Assembly: GCA_013289785.1 (NCBI GenBank)
Contig: JABCZE010000063.1
Coordinates: 1 to 7,733, forward strand
Length of the DNA stretch: 7,733 nucleotides
From: Vulcanimicrobiota bacterium
Lineage (GTDB): Bacteria > Vulcanimicrobiota > Vulcanimicrobiia > Vulcanimicrobiales > Vulcanimicrobiaceae
Reading direction: 5' to 3'
Part shown: piece after piece, positions 1 through 6,087 of the stretch
How the letters are laid out: each line of letters starts with the position of its first letter
Position numbering within the stretch: position 1 is the first letter of the stretch
Position numbers and translations under genes: made by a program
The notes under the pieces: generated by a model
Databases searched by the model: none
What the model was told of the DNA's origin: nothing
The model's input: the letters and a program-made list of their open reading frames with translations, nothing else

Positions 1-1
1 C

Positions 2-250
2 GTCGCACTGCAAGCGGTCGGCATCGTCTTGGTCGCAGCGCTGCTGGTCACGCCGGCAGCCGCGGCTTATCAGCTGACGTCGCGCTTTTCGCCGATGATG
101 TTACTGGCTGCGCTCTTCGGTGCCGCGAGCACGGTGGGCGGGCTCTATCTTTCGTACTACGTGCGGGCGTCGAGCGGCGCCACGATCGTCTTGCTGGCGA
201 CGCTGCTCTTCTTTTTGGCGATCGGCGTCAAGCATCTGCGCCGCGCGTAA
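2..250 (+). CDS. Metal ABC transporter permease, ABC-3 (ZnuB/MntB) family, 3' end only
   Basis: This is the last 82 residues of a membrane permease; the 5' part lies before the window, and the frame is open from base 2 to the TAA at 248-250. The sequence starts VALQAVGIVLVAALLVTPAA, and the 'AVG(I/V)xLVxALLVxPAAxA' pattern is characteristic of the C-terminal membrane helices of ABC-3 family permeases for zinc, manganese or iron. Three hydrophobic segments follow one another: about residues 7-22, 33-52 (containing GAASTVGGLYLSYY) and 60-76. It ends in a short basic tail, KHLRRA. Family members are about 270-290 residues, so roughly 70% is missing. The protein would form the inner-membrane channel together with an ATPase and a solute-binding protein encoded upstream. 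The metal cannot be assigned from this fragment. The last 23 bases overlap the convergent dehydrogenase gene, so there is no room for an intergenic terminator. Confidence 0.75.
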   Translation, partial: VALQAVGIVLVAALLVTPAAAAYQLTSRFSPMMLLAALFGAASTVGGLYLSYYVRASSGATIVLLATLLFFLAIGVKHLRRA

Positions 251-1388
251 CCTTCCAGGTTTCGTCCGCTAGCAGTTCCAAATAACCGCCGGCCGCAAGT
301 GCGTCGAGCGCCTCTCGCAGCGCCGCGCGTTCGTTTTTATTCGGCATTCCCGCCCACTGCATCGCCAGCGTGTTGAGTTCGAGCGTCGCGTCCGGCACGA
401 GCGCGTCGCGTAAGAACTGCACCGGCAGCTTGACGCGCTCCATCCGGCGCGCCACCGGCTCGAGCGTCGCCTCGAAAGTGGGTGCCTGTCGCCCTTCGAC
501 GGAGCCTGTCCTGAGCGTAGTAATGTCATCCTGAGCGGAGTCGAAGGACGAAGGGCTCAGGGTGACACTTGGAGAGCTCACGATGACAGGCGGCGGTGGC
601 GATGGCAGGGCGGCGGCCCTTTGCGGGGTGAGCCGTGAAATAATGAACGAATCGGCGAGCGTTCCGAACCATTCGCCGAGCGTGGCGCCGGCGGTGTGCA
701 GCGGAACGGCGTTGACCACCGCGGAGCGGCGCGCGATGCCGCGCAAGATCGCACGTGCGACCCGCTCCGGGGAGGCCGCGCGAACGTCGTTGGCGCGTTC
801 GATTCCCATCGCTTTGTGAAATTCGGTGGCGACCAGCCCGGGATCGAGGTAGCTGACGGCAACTCCGCGATCGCGCAGCTCGCGCCGCAACTGAGTTGCC
901 GCAGCTCGAATGGCGGCCTTGGCAATTGCGTAAGCGCCGTAGTTGAGAAGCGGCACGCGGGCGATTCCCGAGCCCACAAAGACGAGTTGCCCGCGAGTGG
1001 CTTCGAGATGCGGCAGCGCGGCGCGAGAGAGCCTCAACGGCCCTACGACATGAACTTGCCATTGTGCTTCGATTGCGGCGTCGGTCTGCTCGAGCAGTCC
1101 GCCGAGCGCGCCCCCGCCCGCGTTGTTGACGACGGCATCGATTCGTCCGAACGAGCTTAGCGCCGTGCTAACGATTCGCGCCGGCATATCGGCAGCGGTA
1201 ACGTCGCCAACGATCGAGACGACCGTTCCCCCGCCCTCGCGAATCGCTCGCGCAACCTCTTCGAGACGCTCGGCGCGGCGCGCGACGATCGCGACGCGAT
1301 AACCGGCGCCGGCCGCGGCGCGTGCCAGCGCGGCGCCGATGCCGGAGCTGGCGCCGGTAACGATGAGAACGCGCTGGTCGTCAGGCAT
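228..1388 (-). CDS. Short-chain dehydrogenase/reductase with extra C-terminal domain
   Basis: A 386-residue NAD(P)-dependent oxidoreductase of the classical SDR family; the substrate is unknown. Visible SDR landmarks are the cofactor loop TGASSGIG (11-18), an acidic residue in GDV (61-63), NNAG (88-91), the catalytic serine S140, the YxxxK pair Y153/K157 and the DPG motif (182-184). The basic residues R37/R38 after the second strand suggest NADP(H) preference (inference). Classical SDRs are about 250 residues; here the Rossmann domain ends near 255. A Pro/Ser-rich linker (about 256-302) and an unrecognised 84-residue C-terminal domain follow. Linker residues about 275-300, including SSFDSAQDD, are encoded by a repeat cluster also found elsewhere in the window. 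The ATG at 1388 overlaps the upstream hydrolase stop by 8 nt (ATGCCTGA) with no strong SD sequence, so coupled translation is likely. The frame is open upstream to 1730, but that part is antisense-like sequence inside the hydrolase gene. The 3' end overlaps the convergent permease by 23 nt. Confidence 0.92.
   Translation of the reverse strand: MPDDQRVLIVTGASSGIGAALARAAAGAGYRVAIVARRAERLEEVARAIREGGGTVVSIVGDVTAADMPARIVSTALSSFGRIDAVVNNAGGGALGGLLEQTDAAIEAQWQVHVVGPLRLSRAALPHLEATRGQLVFVGSGIARVPLLNYGAYAIAKAAIRAAATQLRRELRDRGVAVSYLDPGLVATEFHKAMGIERANDVRAASPERVARAILRGIARRSAVVNAVPLHTAGATLGEWFGTLADSFIISRLTPQRAAALPSPPPPVIVSSPSVTLSPSSFDSAQDDITTLRTGSVEGRQAPTFEATLEPVARRMERVKLPVQFLRDALVPDATLELNTLAMQWAGMPNKNERAALREALDALAAGGYLELLADETWKVTRGADA
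485..590. repeat. Cluster A of the GTCATCCTGAGC repeat, inside the dehydrogenase gene
   Basis: A roughly 106-bp block of short direct and inverted repeats. The 12-nt core GTCATCCTGAGC is exact at 525-536. Inverted versions lie at 555-566 (GCTCAGGGTGAC, one mismatch) and 576-587 (GCTCACGATGAC, one mismatch), 21 nt apart. A partial forward copy (TCCTGAGC) lies at 509-516. CCTTCGAC at 493-500 is the exact inverse of GTCGAAGG at 540-547, and the block is bounded by CCTGTC (485-490) and GACAGG (585-590). The 23 bases 525-547 are an exact reverse complement of 2558-2580 in cluster B. Similar 'FDSAQDD'-encoding repeats are, from general knowledge, scattered through genomes of several uncultivated phyla; their mode of spread is not known to me. 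It carries no transposase. Confidence 0.9.
525..566. repeat. Hairpin-forming palindrome within cluster A
   Basis: Bases 525-536 (GTCATCCTGAGC) can pair with 555-566 (GCTCAGGGTGAC) to give a 12-bp stem with an 18-nt loop. Read as plus-strand RNA the single non-Watson-Crick pair is a U-G wobble (529/562). In the minus-strand mRNA of the dehydrogenase, which is the transcript expected here, the same position becomes an A-C mismatch, so the stem is somewhat weaker there. There is no trailing U-tract, so it does not look like an intrinsic terminator. Confidence 0.6.
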
Positions 1389-2550
1389 GGTTCTCGCAGT
1401 ACTCACGGTATTCGTGTTCGATGCTCTGCGGAAGGCCGGCATAGTGTTCCGCTTCATCGGCGATCGGCGGCGGCGGAACGACGATCTCGCGACCCTCGGC
1501 GGCGAGTTGCGCGAGCATCTGCGCGACCGGTTTTGCGGTGCCGTCGCTTCGGACGACGCCGAAGCGCAGTTCGTGCGGTGCGCGATCGAAGGGCGGAAGT
1601 TGCGCCAAGGCGAGATCGTAGTCGGCCCAGCACCACCAAAACGCGCCCAGCGCCCCGCGTGCGTGAAGCCGGTCGATCGCGCCGTGTCCGTAGAGCGCCA
1701 TCTCGGTTTCGTCCAAACAAGCGAAGCCATTGACCTGATTGCTCGCCGGCGGACACTCCGGATTACCCAGCTCGCTAAAGAGTACGGCCTTGCCGCTAAA
1801 CGATGCTTGCAGCTGGCAGAGGAACGGCACGACGTTGGTGTCGAGACGGTCGCGCGCGAACGTGCTGTAAACCGAGTAGCCGTGCATTGTCGGGAAGGCC
1901 CACGGAAGCGCGATACTCGACGGCCGGAGATTGCGATCTCGCTCGAGGTCTTCGCCGTGCATTCCGCCCGTCACGCGGCCACCCGAAGCCTCGAGCAGAG
2001 TCTCGCTTAGGCGCAGGCTCCAGTCGGCGGCGTCTTGCGGTCGAACCGGTTCGCGAAGATTGGAAAACTCATTGCCGAGATCCCAGGCGAAGAGGGCCGG
2101 ATGTTCGCGGACCCGTTCGCCCACGCGCCGCGCAAAGAGCACTTGTGCTTGCAGCAGCTCCGGGTTGGCATAGAAATCCCCGACCGAGCGATCGACCACG
2201 GCGCTGCGGCTGATCGTGCGGAAGCGCGCCTGGCTCGTTTCGCGTTCGAGCGTCCACGGCGGCAGCCAGTTCACCCCGCTCATATGGCCGCAAAAGAGCG
2301 TGGGCATTGCCTGCAGCCCAGTACCGGCGATGACGTCCATCACCGCATCGAAGCGGCGCAACGCCTCGGCATCCATCGCGTTGGGTTCGGGCTGGAATGC
2401 ATCCCACATCAAGAAGAAACGCACGACGTCGAGGCCGAGTGCCTTGATGCGCGTCATGTCTTCGCCGATCTCGTCCAGATCGAACCGCTGCCACATGTAC
2501 ATCGCGCTCTTGCGCGGCCAGTAGTTGATGCCGAGAAGAAAGCGCGACAT
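1381..2550 (-). CDS. Cytoplasmic clan GH-A glycoside hydrolase (GH5/cellulase-like)
   Basis: A 389-residue TIM-barrel hydrolase of glycosides. It begins MSRFLLGINYWPRKSAMYMW, the strand-1 'GxNYWP' pattern seen in GH5-like and beta-mannanase-like proteins, followed by LGLDVVRFFLMWDAFQPEP (38-56). The Asn-Glu pair N160-E161 in FAWDLGNEF fits the strand-4 acid/base of clan GH-A. E260 in VLFSELGNPE fits the strand-7 nucleophile. H223/Y225 and W305/W306 fit further active-site positions. These assignments are by motif position only. No signal peptide is visible, so an intracellular role on imported or internal oligosaccharides or glycosides is likely. The substrate and exact family are not determined; a catalytically altered member remains possible. 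The chosen start has an SD-like GAAGGG 6 nt upstream. Upstream in-frame extension to a TTG at 2658 would translate the repeat and run into purE. It is the first gene of a two-gene unit with the dehydrogenase (8-nt overlap). Confidence 0.83.
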   Translation of the reverse strand: MSRFLLGINYWPRKSAMYMWQRFDLDEIGEDMTRIKALGLDVVRFFLMWDAFQPEPNAMDAEALRRFDAVMDVIAGTGLQAMPTLFCGHMSGVNWLPPWTLERETSQARFRTISRSAVVDRSVGDFYANPELLQAQVLFARRVGERVREHPALFAWDLGNEFSNLREPVRPQDAADWSLRLSETLLEASGGRVTGGMHGEDLERDRNLRPSSIALPWAFPTMHGYSVYSTFARDRLDTNVVPFLCQLQASFSGKAVLFSELGNPECPPASNQVNGFACLDETEMALYGHGAIDRLHARGALGAFWWCWADYDLALAQLPPFDRAPHELRFGVVRSDGTAKPVAQMLAQLAAEGREIVVPPPPIADEAEHYAGLPQSIEHEYREYCENHA

Positions 2551-2556
2551 GGCTGG

Positions 2557-2562
2557 CCCTTC
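2557..2562 (-). promoter_or_regulatory. Ribosome binding site of the glycoside hydrolase, provided by the repeat
   Basis: On the minus strand the sequence GAAGGG stands 6 nt before the ATG at 2550, good Shine-Dalgarno spacing. The first five of its bases (GAAGG) are the end of the repeat copy whose last bases read GTCGAAGG. The site supports MSRFLL as the true N-terminus rather than the longer open frame. Confidence 0.55.
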
Positions 2563-2601
2563 GACTCCGCTCAGGATGACGACCTCTCCGCTCAGGATGA
2601 C
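2558..2601. repeat. Cluster B of the GTCATCCTGAGC repeat, divergent intergenic region
   Basis: Two tandem copies of the core in the same orientation, GCTCAGGATGAC at 2569-2580 and 2590-2601, are spaced 21 nt apart; the direct repeat is 16 nt long (CTCCGCTCAGGATGAC at 2565-2580 and 2586-2601). Bases 2558-2580 are an exact reverse complement of 525-547 in cluster A. The cluster takes up about half of the 83-bp gap between the glycoside hydrolase and purE, so promoters for both must overlap or abut it. I could not find a convincing -35/-10 pair on either strand here. Confidence 0.9.
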
Positions 2602-2619
2602 AACCTTGTCGAACCCGCG

Positions 2620-2625
2620 AAGGTG
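2620..2625 (+). promoter_or_regulatory. Ribosome binding site of purE
   Basis: AAGGTG ends 8 nt before the ATG at 2634, normal Shine-Dalgarno spacing. It supports MAQAGKAP as the PurE N-terminus. Confidence 0.65.
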
Positions 2626-2633
2626 ACCCCGCG

Positions 2634-3125
2634 ATGGCGCAAGCAGGGAAGGCACCAATTGTCGGAATCATCATGGGCAGCCGTTCGGATTGGGAGACGA
2701 TGTCGGCGGCGCGCGATACGCTCGACGAGCTGCAGATTCCCTGCGAGGTGCGCGTGGTGTCTGCGCATCGTATGCCCGACGAAATGTTCGAATATGCCGC
2801 AGCGGCGTCGAAGCGTGGGTTGATGGCGATTATCGCGGGCGCGGGCGGTTCCGCGCATTTGCCGGGCATGACGGCGGCAAAAACGCTGGTTCCCGTCATC
2901 GGCGTTCCGATTCAGACGGCTCGCGCCGGGGGGATGGACTCGATGCTTTCGATCGTGCAGATGCCGCCCGGCGTGCCGGTCGCAACGATGGCCATCGGCG
3001 GCGCGGTGAACGCCGCGCTGTTCGCGGCGCGCATCGTGGCGCTCAACGACGCCGGCGTTGCGCAGCGGCTTGCCGCTTACGTCACCCGCATGCACGACGC
3101 GGCTGCCTCCAGCACGCTCGATTGA
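2634..3125 (+). CDS. purE: PurE, N5-carboxyaminoimidazole ribonucleotide mutase (class I)
   Basis: A 163-residue cytosolic enzyme of de novo purine synthesis. Class I PurE moves the carboxyl group of N5-CAIR to C4 to give CAIR, using the product of PurK. Hallmarks in order are the phosphate-binding GSRSD (15-19), SAHRMP (43-48) with the catalytic histidine H45, the glycine loop GAGGSAHLPG (69-78), and GVPVATMAIGGAVNA (113-127) near the C-terminus. The length matches bacterial class I enzymes (about 160-170 residues), and the adjacent purK agrees with class I rather than the AIR carboxylase class II. The start has an AAGGTG site 8 nt upstream. It is the first gene of the plus-strand run and is divergent from the glycoside hydrolase. 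Its TGA overlaps the purK start codon. Confidence 0.97.
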   Translation: MAQAGKAPIVGIIMGSRSDWETMSAARDTLDELQIPCEVRVVSAHRMPDEMFEYAAAASKRGLMAIIAGAGGSAHLPGMTAAKTLVPVIGVPIQTARAGGMDSMLSIVQMPPGVPVATMAIGGAVNAALFAARIVALNDAGVAQRLAAYVTRMHDAAASSTLD

Positions 3126-4264
3126 AATCAGTTCAAACCATCGGCGTGATCGGCGGCGGCCAGCTCGGCCGTATGTTCGCGCTCGACGCGAAGCGGATGG
3201 GCTATGACGTCATCACGCTCGATCCGCACGAGCATTCTCCTTGCGGGCAGATTGCCGACGACCAAATCGTCGCCGCCTACGAAGATCTTTCGGCAATCGA
3301 AGAGTTGGGCCGTCGCAGCGACGTGATCACTTACGAATTCGAGAATATCGCTATCGAGTCCGTTCGTCATCTGGAGGCGCTGTCGTATCGCGTATTGCCC
3401 GGCAGCAGCGTGCTCCACGTCACGCAGAACCGGCTGCGCGAGAAAGAGTTCGTGCGCGACGCCGCTCTTGCGACCACGCCGTTCGCGGCCGTGCAAAGCC
3501 TCGACGACCTGGCACGCGCCGCCGCGCGGATCGGCTTCCCGGCGGTGCTTAAAACCGTGCGCGGCGGCTACGACGGCAAGGGACAGTGGGAAGCGGCTTC
3601 GATCGATCAGGCTCGCGAGGCGTTCGCGCAATCCGGCGGCTCGGAGCTGATCTTCGAGGCAAAGGTTTCGCTCGCGTGCGAGTTGAGCGTGATCGCCACT
3701 CGCAACGCGCGCGACGAGTTGGTCGCTTATCCCGTTGCCGAAAACCGGCACGATCGCGGCATTCTCACGATGACGATCGCGCCCGCCCGAGTCAGGACGG
3801 AGACTGCGAACCAGGCCACCGAAATGGCCGCGGTCATCGGGCGCAGGCTCGGCATCGTCGGCACCTATTGCGTCGAGTTCTTTCTTTCGACCGCTGGTGA
3901 GCTGCTCGTCAACGAGATCGCACCGCGCCCGCACAACAGCGGCCACTACACGATCGACGTTACGCCGTGCTCGCAATACGAGCAGCAGGTCCGCGCGATC
4001 TGCGATCTGCCGCTCTCGCCGCCACGGCTGCTGGCCAACGCCGTCATGATGAACGTGCTCGGCGACGGCACAGGCGACCGGTTAACGGGAATAGCGGAGC
4101 TGCTGCGCGACCCGTCCATCGTGCTTCACGTCTACGGGAAGCGCCACGCCGTCGCACGCCGCAAGATGGGGCATTTTACGATGCTCGTCGACGGACCGGT
4201 CGACGCCGCTGCGATTGCTCGGGCCGAAGCCGCCCACGCACTCTTGAGCTGGTCCCCATGCTGA
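3122..4264 (+). CDS. purK: PurK, N5-carboxyaminoimidazole ribonucleotide synthase
   Basis: A 380-residue ATP-grasp enzyme that makes N5-CAIR from AIR, bicarbonate and ATP, feeding PurE. Landmarks are the N-terminal loop GVIGGGQLGRM (8-18), VITYEFEN (68-75), the ATP-grasp lysine/glycine loop VLKTVRGGYDGKGQ (142-155), ELSVIATR (187-194), PVAENRHDRGI (204-214), the metal-binding acidic residues E252 and E265 in NEIAPRPHNSGHYT (264-277), and the C-terminal RRKMGHFT (346-353). Full-length for the family. The start is taken as TTG at 3122, giving TTGA, a 4-nt overlap with the purE stop. No ATG lies near the conserved N-terminus, and no strong SD precedes it, so translation is probably coupled to purE. 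The frame is also open back to 2690, but that part is the shadow of purE. The 3' end overlaps the next gene by 7 nt. Confidence 0.96.
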   Translation: MKSVQTIGVIGGGQLGRMFALDAKRMGYDVITLDPHEHSPCGQIADDQIVAAYEDLSAIEELGRRSDVITYEFENIAIESVRHLEALSYRVLPGSSVLHVTQNRLREKEFVRDAALATTPFAAVQSLDDLARAAARIGFPAVLKTVRGGYDGKGQWEAASIDQAREAFAQSGGSELIFEAKVSLACELSVIATRNARDELVAYPVAENRHDRGILTMTIAPARVRTETANQATEMAAVIGRRLGIVGTYCVEFFLSTAGELLVNEIAPRPHNSGHYTIDVTPCSQYEQQVRAICDLPLSPPRLLANAVMMNVLGDGTGDRLTGIAELLRDPSIVLHVYGKRHAVARRKMGHFTMLVDGPVDAAAIARAEAAHALLSWSPC

Positions 4265-4899
4265 TCGGACCGTTCGGCCAGGCCTTCTCCGTGTTCGTCA
4301 CGCTAGTTGCCATGCTCAACCCGATCGAAGCGGCCGCGGCATTCGCCACCTTGACCGAGGGGCGCTCGCGGGACGATCAAGAGCGCATTGCGTTTCGCGC
4401 ATCGATCGTTGCCGGGATTACGCTGATCGTCTTTGCTTTCATCGGAGAGGCGCTGCTCAAGGCGCTCGGCGTGGAGATCGGCGCCTTCAAGATTGCCGGC
4501 GGTTTGCTGCTGCTCAAAGTTGGATTCAACATGGTCTTCGCCGAGAAGACCGACCGCCAGACCGCGGGCGAAGCGAAGGCCGTGGCGCCGCAGAGCGATC
4601 CGTCGGTCTTTCCCCTCGCGATTCCGATCATTACCGGCCCAGGCGCGTTGACGGCAAGCGTTGCGTTGGTCTTTCCATCGCCGAACCAGAGATTTCTCAA
4701 CGCCGGGATTTTCATTGTCGTTGCCGTCATCGTCGTTATCATCACCTATCTCTTCATGCGCGCCTCGGAACGCCTGACCATGTGGTTTGGGGAGACGGGC
4801 ATCGACGCCGTTAGCCGGGTCGTCGGGATCATCGTTGCCTCGATCGCGGTGCAGCTGGTCGTCAACGGAATAGCCGGACTGACGAATCTCAAGATTTAA
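4258..4899 (+). CDS. MarC family integral membrane protein
   Basis: A 213-residue inner-membrane protein with six predicted helices (about residues 7-27, 47-63, 74-93, 117-139, 149-167 and 185-205), the usual size and layout of the MarC/UPF0056 family. Family signatures are MLNPIEAAAAF near helix 1 (the usual form is NPIG), KIAGGLLLLKVGFNM in helix 3 and FPLAIPIITGPGALTA at the start of helix 4. The central hydrophilic loop (about 94-114) is charged and variable, as expected. The family's function is not firmly established; the E. coli name reflects position near the mar locus and not a proven drug-resistance role, and some relatives have been linked to small amino acid export. The ATG at 4258 overlaps the purK stop (ATGCTGA, 7 nt), so it is probably translated together with purK. 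Any functional link to purine synthesis is not apparent. Confidence 0.93.
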   Translation: MLIGPFGQAFSVFVTLVAMLNPIEAAAAFATLTEGRSRDDQERIAFRASIVAGITLIVFAFIGEALLKALGVEIGAFKIAGGLLLLKVGFNMVFAEKTDRQTAGEAKAVAPQSDPSVFPLAIPIITGPGALTASVALVFPSPNQRFLNAGIFIVVAVIVVIITYLFMRASERLTMWFGETGIDAVSRVVGIIVASIAVQLVVNGIAGLTNLKI

Positions 4900-4915
4900 C
4901 AAAAGGACTCGCATC

Positions 4916-4926
4916 GAGGTGCCTTG
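4916..4926 (+). promoter_or_regulatory. Ambiguous translation start region of the amidohydrolase
   Basis: A good Shine-Dalgarno-like GAGGTG (4916-4921) is followed after only 2 nt by an in-frame TTG (4924), too close for normal use, and after 17 nt by the ATG at 4939, rather far. A weaker GGAAT (4926-4930) lies 8 nt before that ATG. The TTG start would add five residues (MEYRR). Both starts keep the same conserved protein. Confidence 0.4.
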
Positions 4927-4938
4927 GAATACCGGCGA

Positions 4939-6087
4939 ATGATCGTTCGCGCCGGGATTCTTTATGACGGCACGCTTGAGCCGCCAAAACGCAACGTCGA
5001 TCTCGTCGTAAACGACGGGCGCATCGAGCTGCTTCGCGTGGCTAGCGGCCAGTGCGATCTCGAGGCGGCGTGCGTTACCCCAGGGTTGGTCAACGCGCAC
5101 GCGCATCTCGAAGCAAGCGGCGAGCCCGACATGATGGGCATGATCTCGACGACGACGCGAAATCAGCGGATGCTGCGCGCGGTGGAGAACGCCCGCAAGT
5201 CGGTCAAGGCCGGCGTCACGACCATTCGCGACGTCGGCAGCTCCAACGCGATCGCGCCGGACATTCGCGACGCGATCGAAGAGGGGCGCATTCCCGGACC
5301 TCGCATGCGTGCTGCCGGGGCAGTGCTCTGCATGACCGGCGGTCACGGTTGGCCGATCGGCCGCGCGGTGGATTCGCCGTGGGATGCGCGCAAGGCCGTC
5401 CGCGAACAGATGTGGGCCGGCGCGGATTGCATCAAGCTGATCGCGACGGGCGGCGTGCTTACCAAGGGTGCCGTACCGGGCAACGCGCAGCTGACGCCCG
5501 ACGAACTGACCTCCGCCATCGAGGAAGCGCATCGTCACGGTTTGCGCGTGGCGGCGCATGCGATTGGCACGGAGGGCATCAAGAATGCCTTGCGCGCCGG
5601 CATCGATTCGATCGAGCACGGAACGCTGCTCGACGACGAAGCGATCGAACTGTTCAAGGCGCGCAACGTCTATCTCGTCCCGACGCTGAGCGCGCCGACC
5701 TGCATCTTGGCGCATCTCGAAGACGGACAGCAGCCGGAGTACGTGCAGAAAAAGGCGCGCACCTTGGGCGATGTGATGGCGCAGAACCTTCGGAAGGCGT
5801 ACGAAAACGGTGTGCGGATCGCCGGCGGCTCCGACGCCGGTACGCCATACAACTATCACGAGGATTATGCGCGAGAAGTCGAGTTGATGTGGTCGTTGCT
5901 CGGCATGACGCCGCAACAAGCCTTGCACGCCGCGACGAACGTTGCCGCGGAACTCGTCGGCTTGCATAAGGGATTGCTCGCCTTCGGCGAGCCGGCCGAT
6001 CTGCTGCTCTTGCGCGCCGACGTGGGCCAAGACGTGCGCGCGCTGAGTGAGCCGCAGCTCGTTCTCAAAGGCGGGTTGATCCAATGA
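4939..6087 (+). CDS. Metal-dependent amidohydrolase, imidazolonepropionase/prolidase-like
   Basis: A 382-residue amidohydrolase-superfamily enzyme (the COG1228-like group that includes imidazolonepropionase relatives and Xaa-Pro dipeptidases). Metal-site residues in order are H54/H56 in NAHAHLE, the probable carboxylated lysine K166 in CIKLIATGG, H207 in VAAHAIG, H227 in SIEHGT and D299 in GGSDAGTPY. A small beta-sandwich is formed by the two ends: about 1-48 (IVRAGILYDG, DLVVNDGRI, CVTPGLVNAH) and about 345-382 (GEPADLLLL, LVLKGGLIQ). All metal ligands are present, so it should be active, and there is no signal peptide. The substrate is not identifiable; a cyclic amide or a peptide-like bond are reasonable candidates for this group. 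No hut or dipeptide-uptake genes are adjacent. A TTG at 4924 is an alternative start. It follows the MarC gene by 39 nt, and its TGA overlaps the next ATG (ATGA). Confidence 0.88.
   Translation: MIVRAGILYDGTLEPPKRNVDLVVNDGRIELLRVASGQCDLEAACVTPGLVNAHAHLEASGEPDMMGMISTTTRNQRMLRAVENARKSVKAGVTTIRDVGSSNAIAPDIRDAIEEGRIPGPRMRAAGAVLCMTGGHGWPIGRAVDSPWDARKAVREQMWAGADCIKLIATGGVLTKGAVPGNAQLTPDELTSAIEEAHRHGLRVAAHAIGTEGIKNALRAGIDSIEHGTLLDDEAIELFKARNVYLVPTLSAPTCILAHLEDGQQPEYVQKKARTLGDVMAQNLRKAYENGVRIAGGSDAGTPYNYHEDYAREVELMWSLLGMTPQQALHAATNVAAELVGLHKGLLAFGEPADLLLLRADVGQDVRALSEPQLVLKGGLIQ

Noticed and set aside
525..566. The hairpin as an intrinsic terminator
   Set aside because: It lies in the middle of a coding sequence, has a large loop and no T-tract on either strand.
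485..590. Cluster A as a CRISPR array
   Set aside because: The units are short (12-23 nt), partly inverted and imperfect, with no regular spacers and no cas genes.
1389..1730. In-frame upstream extension of the SDR
   Set aside because: It lies inside the glycoside hydrolase gene in another frame and has no SDR-like content; the nucleotide-binding motif starts just after the ATG at 1388.
1339..2010. A 223-codon plus-strand frame opposite the glycoside hydrolase
   Set aside because: No recognisable domain, and it overlaps two well-supported minus-strand genes.
2551..2633. A purine riboswitch or PurR-type operator upstream of purE
   Set aside because: The 83-bp gap is mostly repeat sequence; I see neither the conserved riboswitch core nor a convincing operator palindrome.
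2551..2658. Longer N-terminus for the glycoside hydrolase starting from TTG at 2658
   Set aside because: It would translate the repeat (VVILSGEVVILSG), overlap purE by 25 bp, and ignore the well-spaced SD at 2557-2562.
2690..3121. In-frame upstream extension of purK across purE
   Set aside because: The translation is low-complexity and Arg/Gly-rich, a frame shadow of purE; PurK homology starts right at the TTG at 3122.
4303..6084. A 593-codon open frame on the minus strand opposite the MarC and amidohydrolase genes
   Set aside because: It is antisense to two genes with clear family motifs, its translation is rich in Arg/His/Asp with no recognisable domain, and long antisense frames are expected in GC-rich DNA.
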